Source: Zygnema cylindricum (Eukaryota > Streptophyta > Zygnematophyceae > Zygnematales > Zygnemataceae). From it: 64,000 bases of DNA. Every line of letters starts with the position of its first letter. The stretch's first letter is position 1. Location: NCBI GenBank assembly GCA_037447655.1, contig JBBHKE010001776.1:295803-359802 (forward strand). Direction: 5' to 3'. The notes under the pieces were generated by a model. It saw nothing but the letters and a program-made list of their open reading frames with translations. It searched no databases and was not told where the DNA came from. Below are positions 60,863-64,000 of the stretch, piece by piece. The position numbers and the translations under genes are program-made.

Positions 60863-61208
60863 TCGTATAATTCTGTGCCAAGTTTTGGGGCTAGAGGCAA
60901 CAAAATGGTGACTGAAATGTAACTTTTTTTGCATGGTCGTTTTTCCAACATGGTTTTTTTTGTCCAGTTTGACTTGAAAGTTGATGTGACGGACATGATT
61001 CAGTCTAAAACTGAAATTGTCTTGTCAGTTAGGATATCATGGAGGTTGTGAACCAAATGCGGTGGTAAAAAAAGATATAGGTGTTTTTACTTTTTCAAGT
61101 CGATGCCTTAATTCATGAACACATGGATCCGTGGTTGTCACGACATCCTCGATGGACGAGGACTATCGGAGTCTCCCAGACATGGGCATTAGTATGGACG
61201 AGTATTAG

Positions 61209-61315
61209 GCTTGGAGTTGAAGGAGAGTGAGAAGAGGGAAGTCATGGCGGACATTTTTAAAAAAGCTTCGGATCTAGACAGTCTCGAGGAACTTAAAGAA
61301 GTTTTGCCAAATGAG
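61209..61315 (+). CDS. Possible exon of an unrecognised helical protein
   Basis: Between an ATTAG acceptor-like site and a GAG|GTCAGT donor lies a frame reading LELKESEKREVMADIFKKAS and DLDSLEELKEVLPNE, strongly helical and charged. It could join the exon ending at 60,176, but phase and intervening exons are unresolved. Confidence 0.3.
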
Positions 61316-61639
61316 GTCAGTTTTCTGGAGGGGGGAAGGGAAAGGAATATTATTTTTTCATTTGGGTTTTGCATTAACTTTTTAAATTACATTGAAATTG
61401 TGTTTTTGTGTTAAATTTCACATTTCATATGTTGTAATGTTTGCGTATGTTTACATGATGTTAACATGATGGTAAGCGAGTGACATATATCATATAAACA
61501 AATATATAAACGTATAAATATATGTAAACAAATGTATAGTTTTGGGTTTACTTTAGTATTAATGTTTCAATTTAAGCCTTTACAATGTGGAAGATACTTA
61601 ACTTCTTACCAAATAAAAAAAAACAGAATTTCAACGTTG

Positions 61640-61710
61640 TTCCATGTTCAGGGGCCAAAATAAAACCGACATCAAAATTATTGTTATTAACGTTAATAGC
61701 AATTCAAGGT
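61640..61710. repeat. Short dispersed repeat shared with HPR1 intron 7
   Basis: ATGTTCAGGGGCCAAAATAA..CCGACATC..ATTATTGTTATTAACG..AATAGCAATTCA matches 30,112-30,175 (ATGTCCAGGGGCCAGAAAAA..TGGCATCG..TTAGTGTTATCAACT..GTAGCGATTCA). The right edge resembles an inverted family B-type terminus. Confidence 0.55.
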
Positions 61711-62289
61711 GAAAGTTCACAACAGTAAAACTAAAAATTATTCTAATGATATACCTTGCAATAAAATCAAAATTTCAAATCTTTTGGAAAAAAAAATCAA
61801 TTTTTTTTTCCTCACAATTTTATTTATTTTACAATTTTTTGGTCACCACTTTTTACCGCTTTTTAACGACTTTTCTTTAGAACATAAAGTCTTTAAATTC
61901 TGTTTCACATGTATTACAACCACTGGAAATTTGCGATAGATTTTCTCTATTTTAACTATAAAATATAAATGCTATCAATTTTCAGTCAATTTCTCTATCC
62001 TTGTCGATTCTCTATCATTTTTTCGTTAATTTTCTTCTGTCGATTTTTGCCGATTTTCTATTGAATTTAATGTTGACTTTCTGCTGATTTTCTGCCGATT
62101 TTCAATTAATTTTCATTTCGATTTTTCATAATTTTTCACATGTTGTTTCAATTTTTGTCTCAGAGAATAAGTGAACTTCTGGAGGATTGTTTCTGATGCA
62201 TTCAAAAGGGTTAAGGGAGCTTTGGTCGGACTTGAAAAATTCAAAGATATGGGAGGTTTTGATCGAATGGACAAAAATACACAAATCGA

Positions 62290-63240
62290 TCTCTCTATCT
62301 ATCTATCCCATTTTTCCTCTCTCCCTTCCCCCCCTCACTCTCTCACTCCTATCGCTCTTCCTCTCTCTCTAATAGCTACTCCCTCTCCTATTCATTTCTC
62401 CAATTTTTTTTTTCCCCTCTCACGCTCACGCTCAACTGCTCTATCCTTCCCTTTTTCCCCTTCCTCTCAATCTCTCTCTTTCTCGCGTCCTCTCACTCTC
62501 TGCCTCCATCTTCTCTCCATCACTCTTGCTAACGGTCCTCTCTCTCACAATCTGTTGCATTTTTAGCCCTATCCATGTCCTTCTATCTCCCTCTTATTCC
62601 CCCTCCCTTTCAATCTGTTGCCCCATCTCTTTCTACAACTATCTCTTTTTTCTTTTGAATTTGACGTAACCCTCTATCGGTTCTATCTCTCCCACTTCCC
62701 GTCCGAATGTCAATCTTCCCCTCTTTCCCCTCTCCCTCTCCATCCATCCATCCCATTCTCCCTATCTCCCCTCCCCCCCTCACTCCCTCACTCCCTCACT
62801 CCCACCGCTCTTCCTCGCTCTCTCTAATAGCTCCTCCCTCGTATTCATTTCTCCACTTTTCTCTCCCCCCTCTCACTCTCCCACTCCACTCCCCTCTCCC
62901 GTCCTTTTTCAATCTCCTCTCAATCTCTCTCTTTCCCGCGTCCTCTCCCTCTCTTCCTCCATCTTCTCTCCATCAATTTAGCTAATAGTCCCTCTCCCAC
63001 ACAATTTGTTATCTTTCTTTCCCTATCTCTGTGTTTTATCTTCTTATTAGTTCCTCTCTTTTTCAATGTCTTGCCTCATCTCTTTATACCACAATTTCTC
63101 CCTTCCCTTTTGAATTTGCCCCCTTCCCCCCCTCCAAATTTGCACTCTCTAACACTTTTCGTGCCCCTTTCTATCCCTCTCCCTCACTTTAATATTTTTA
63201 CTCTCTTTTCGTCTACTTCTTTATTGGTTACTTTCTTTTT
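62290..63240 (+). repeat. Polypyrimidine tract of about 0.95 kb
   Basis: The plus strand is almost wholly C and T (CTCTCCCCTCCC, CTCACTCCCTCACTCCC and similar), with rare purines and a few longer interruptions near 62,560-62,680. Several long frames cross it (for example 62,707-62,985) but encode only Ser/Pro/Leu/Phe, so none is called as a gene. Confidence 0.9.
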
Positions 63241-63244
63241 ACTG

Positions 63245-64000
63245 GCGGCGTACACATTCCCATTAAATTTTTTAGAAGATGGATTCGCTTTAGTGGGTGT
63301 ACATTACAGGCTACAATAGTTTAAGTTTACATAGTAAAGCAGTACTAGGTATTTTTTTTACATCATTGTAATGATATTTTGTGTTCATCAAATATTATTA
63401 AGCCAATGAGACACCAAAGAGAATGTTATGAATCCATATCCTATTGATGTATAAATTTCTTGTGTTTTTTACCAACTGGTTATGTTTTGTACATGTTTGT
63501 CTTTGCTTTGGAACAATGACAAGTCATCTCATTTGTCATGAGTGATAAGATAGTGTCGTCGCTGGAAAACCAACCAGCACCAATAAACTCGCATCGCTGA
63601 ACAAATTAGGGTTAAGTAGTTTATGTTCATGTTGCTTCTGCAGCCAGCAATGAGGCAAGCATGTCGTTTAATAACAACCACTTAACAAAGAGCACGGTGG
63701 TGTAATCAATAAATACACAAAAGGTTTGTCCCCATTCCAACATCATGATGCCCATTGGTGAATCACACACACGTAAACTCATAGAACATGGTGAACCCGC
63801 GCACATACTTGCACTCATACATTGCAAAAATAAAATCATGTTTCATTAAATGGTTATATTATACAATGTTTTGGTCTACATACTTCACAACGAAGTACAC
63901 AAATTAAATTCCAAAAACAATGACATTAGAGTTTGAGACATTCTGTGCAACTTATTACCCCAATAATATTGTATTATAACTACATTAATTACACACTTAA
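63245..64000. other. AT-rich stretch, no gene seen
   Basis: I see no coding region, RNA gene or clear repeat. The stretch runs to the end of the window. Confidence 0.5.

Noticed and set aside
62707-63319. Several Ser/Pro/Leu-rich frames
   Set aside because: They lie in a polypyrimidine tract where stop codons are rare for compositional reasons.

Overview
The window looks like nuclear DNA of a streptophyte, most likely a charophyte alga such as Chara, or else an early-diverging land plant. The main reason is one intact multi-exon gene whose product aligns end to end with the plant peroxisomal NADH-dependent hydroxypyruvate reductase (HPR1), including a C-terminal SKL targeting signal. The DNA around it is AT-rich, gene-poor and dense in degenerate transposons, short TIR elements and satellites. 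Two 10-base N gaps (16,310-16,319 and 45,847-45,856) mark scaffold joins. The organism call is inference from one gene and the genome style.

Layout. 0.7-1.1 kb: pyrimidine-rich tandem repeat. 1.1-3.1 kb: degenerate GTATAATTAGTATTAGTACAG-type array whose central part is inverted. 3.2-6.1 kb: short TIR-element remnants and a TATCGATATATCG-rich repeat family. 6.7-15.3 kb: a hAT transposase pseudogene on the minus strand, split by a decayed Ty1/copia retrotransposon (about 7.28-13.59 kb). 15.4-24.3 kb: a nest of non-autonomous DNA transposons with 8-bp TSDs (hAT-like), TA (Tc1/mariner-like) or TTA/TAA (PIF/Harbinger-like), some inserted into each other's target duplications, plus a segmental duplication that ends at an assembly gap.

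25.15-34.62 kb: the HPR1 gene, 14 exons on the plus strand. I traced the exon phases by hand to a 390-residue protein. Intron 5 carries two extra decayed copies of the 3' end of exon 5. Intron 13 carries a long foldback hairpin. Retention of intron 13 would replace the peroxisomal tail with an unrelated 33-residue tail.

36-45 kb: a 25-bp repeat array flanked by inverted arms, then two tandem-duplicated F-box/LRR-like genes on the minus strand (37.8-39.1 and 43.1-44.3 kb), both frameshifted, separated by TTA-flanked TIR elements. 45.6-50.7 kb: a split, frameshifted Tc5/CENP-B-type transposase with an intron holding about 0.8 kb of CTAT satellite. 52.6-57.7 kb: a second decayed copia element, followed by a solo-LTR-like block. 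58.7-64 kb: a mariner-like MITE, a few possible exons of an unrecognised gene, and a polypyrimidine tract of nearly 1 kb.

Apart from HPR1, nearly every recognisable coding stretch is a transposon remnant or is frameshifted. HPR1 acts in photorespiration, reducing hydroxypyruvate to glycerate in peroxisomes. No other pathway partner is encoded here.
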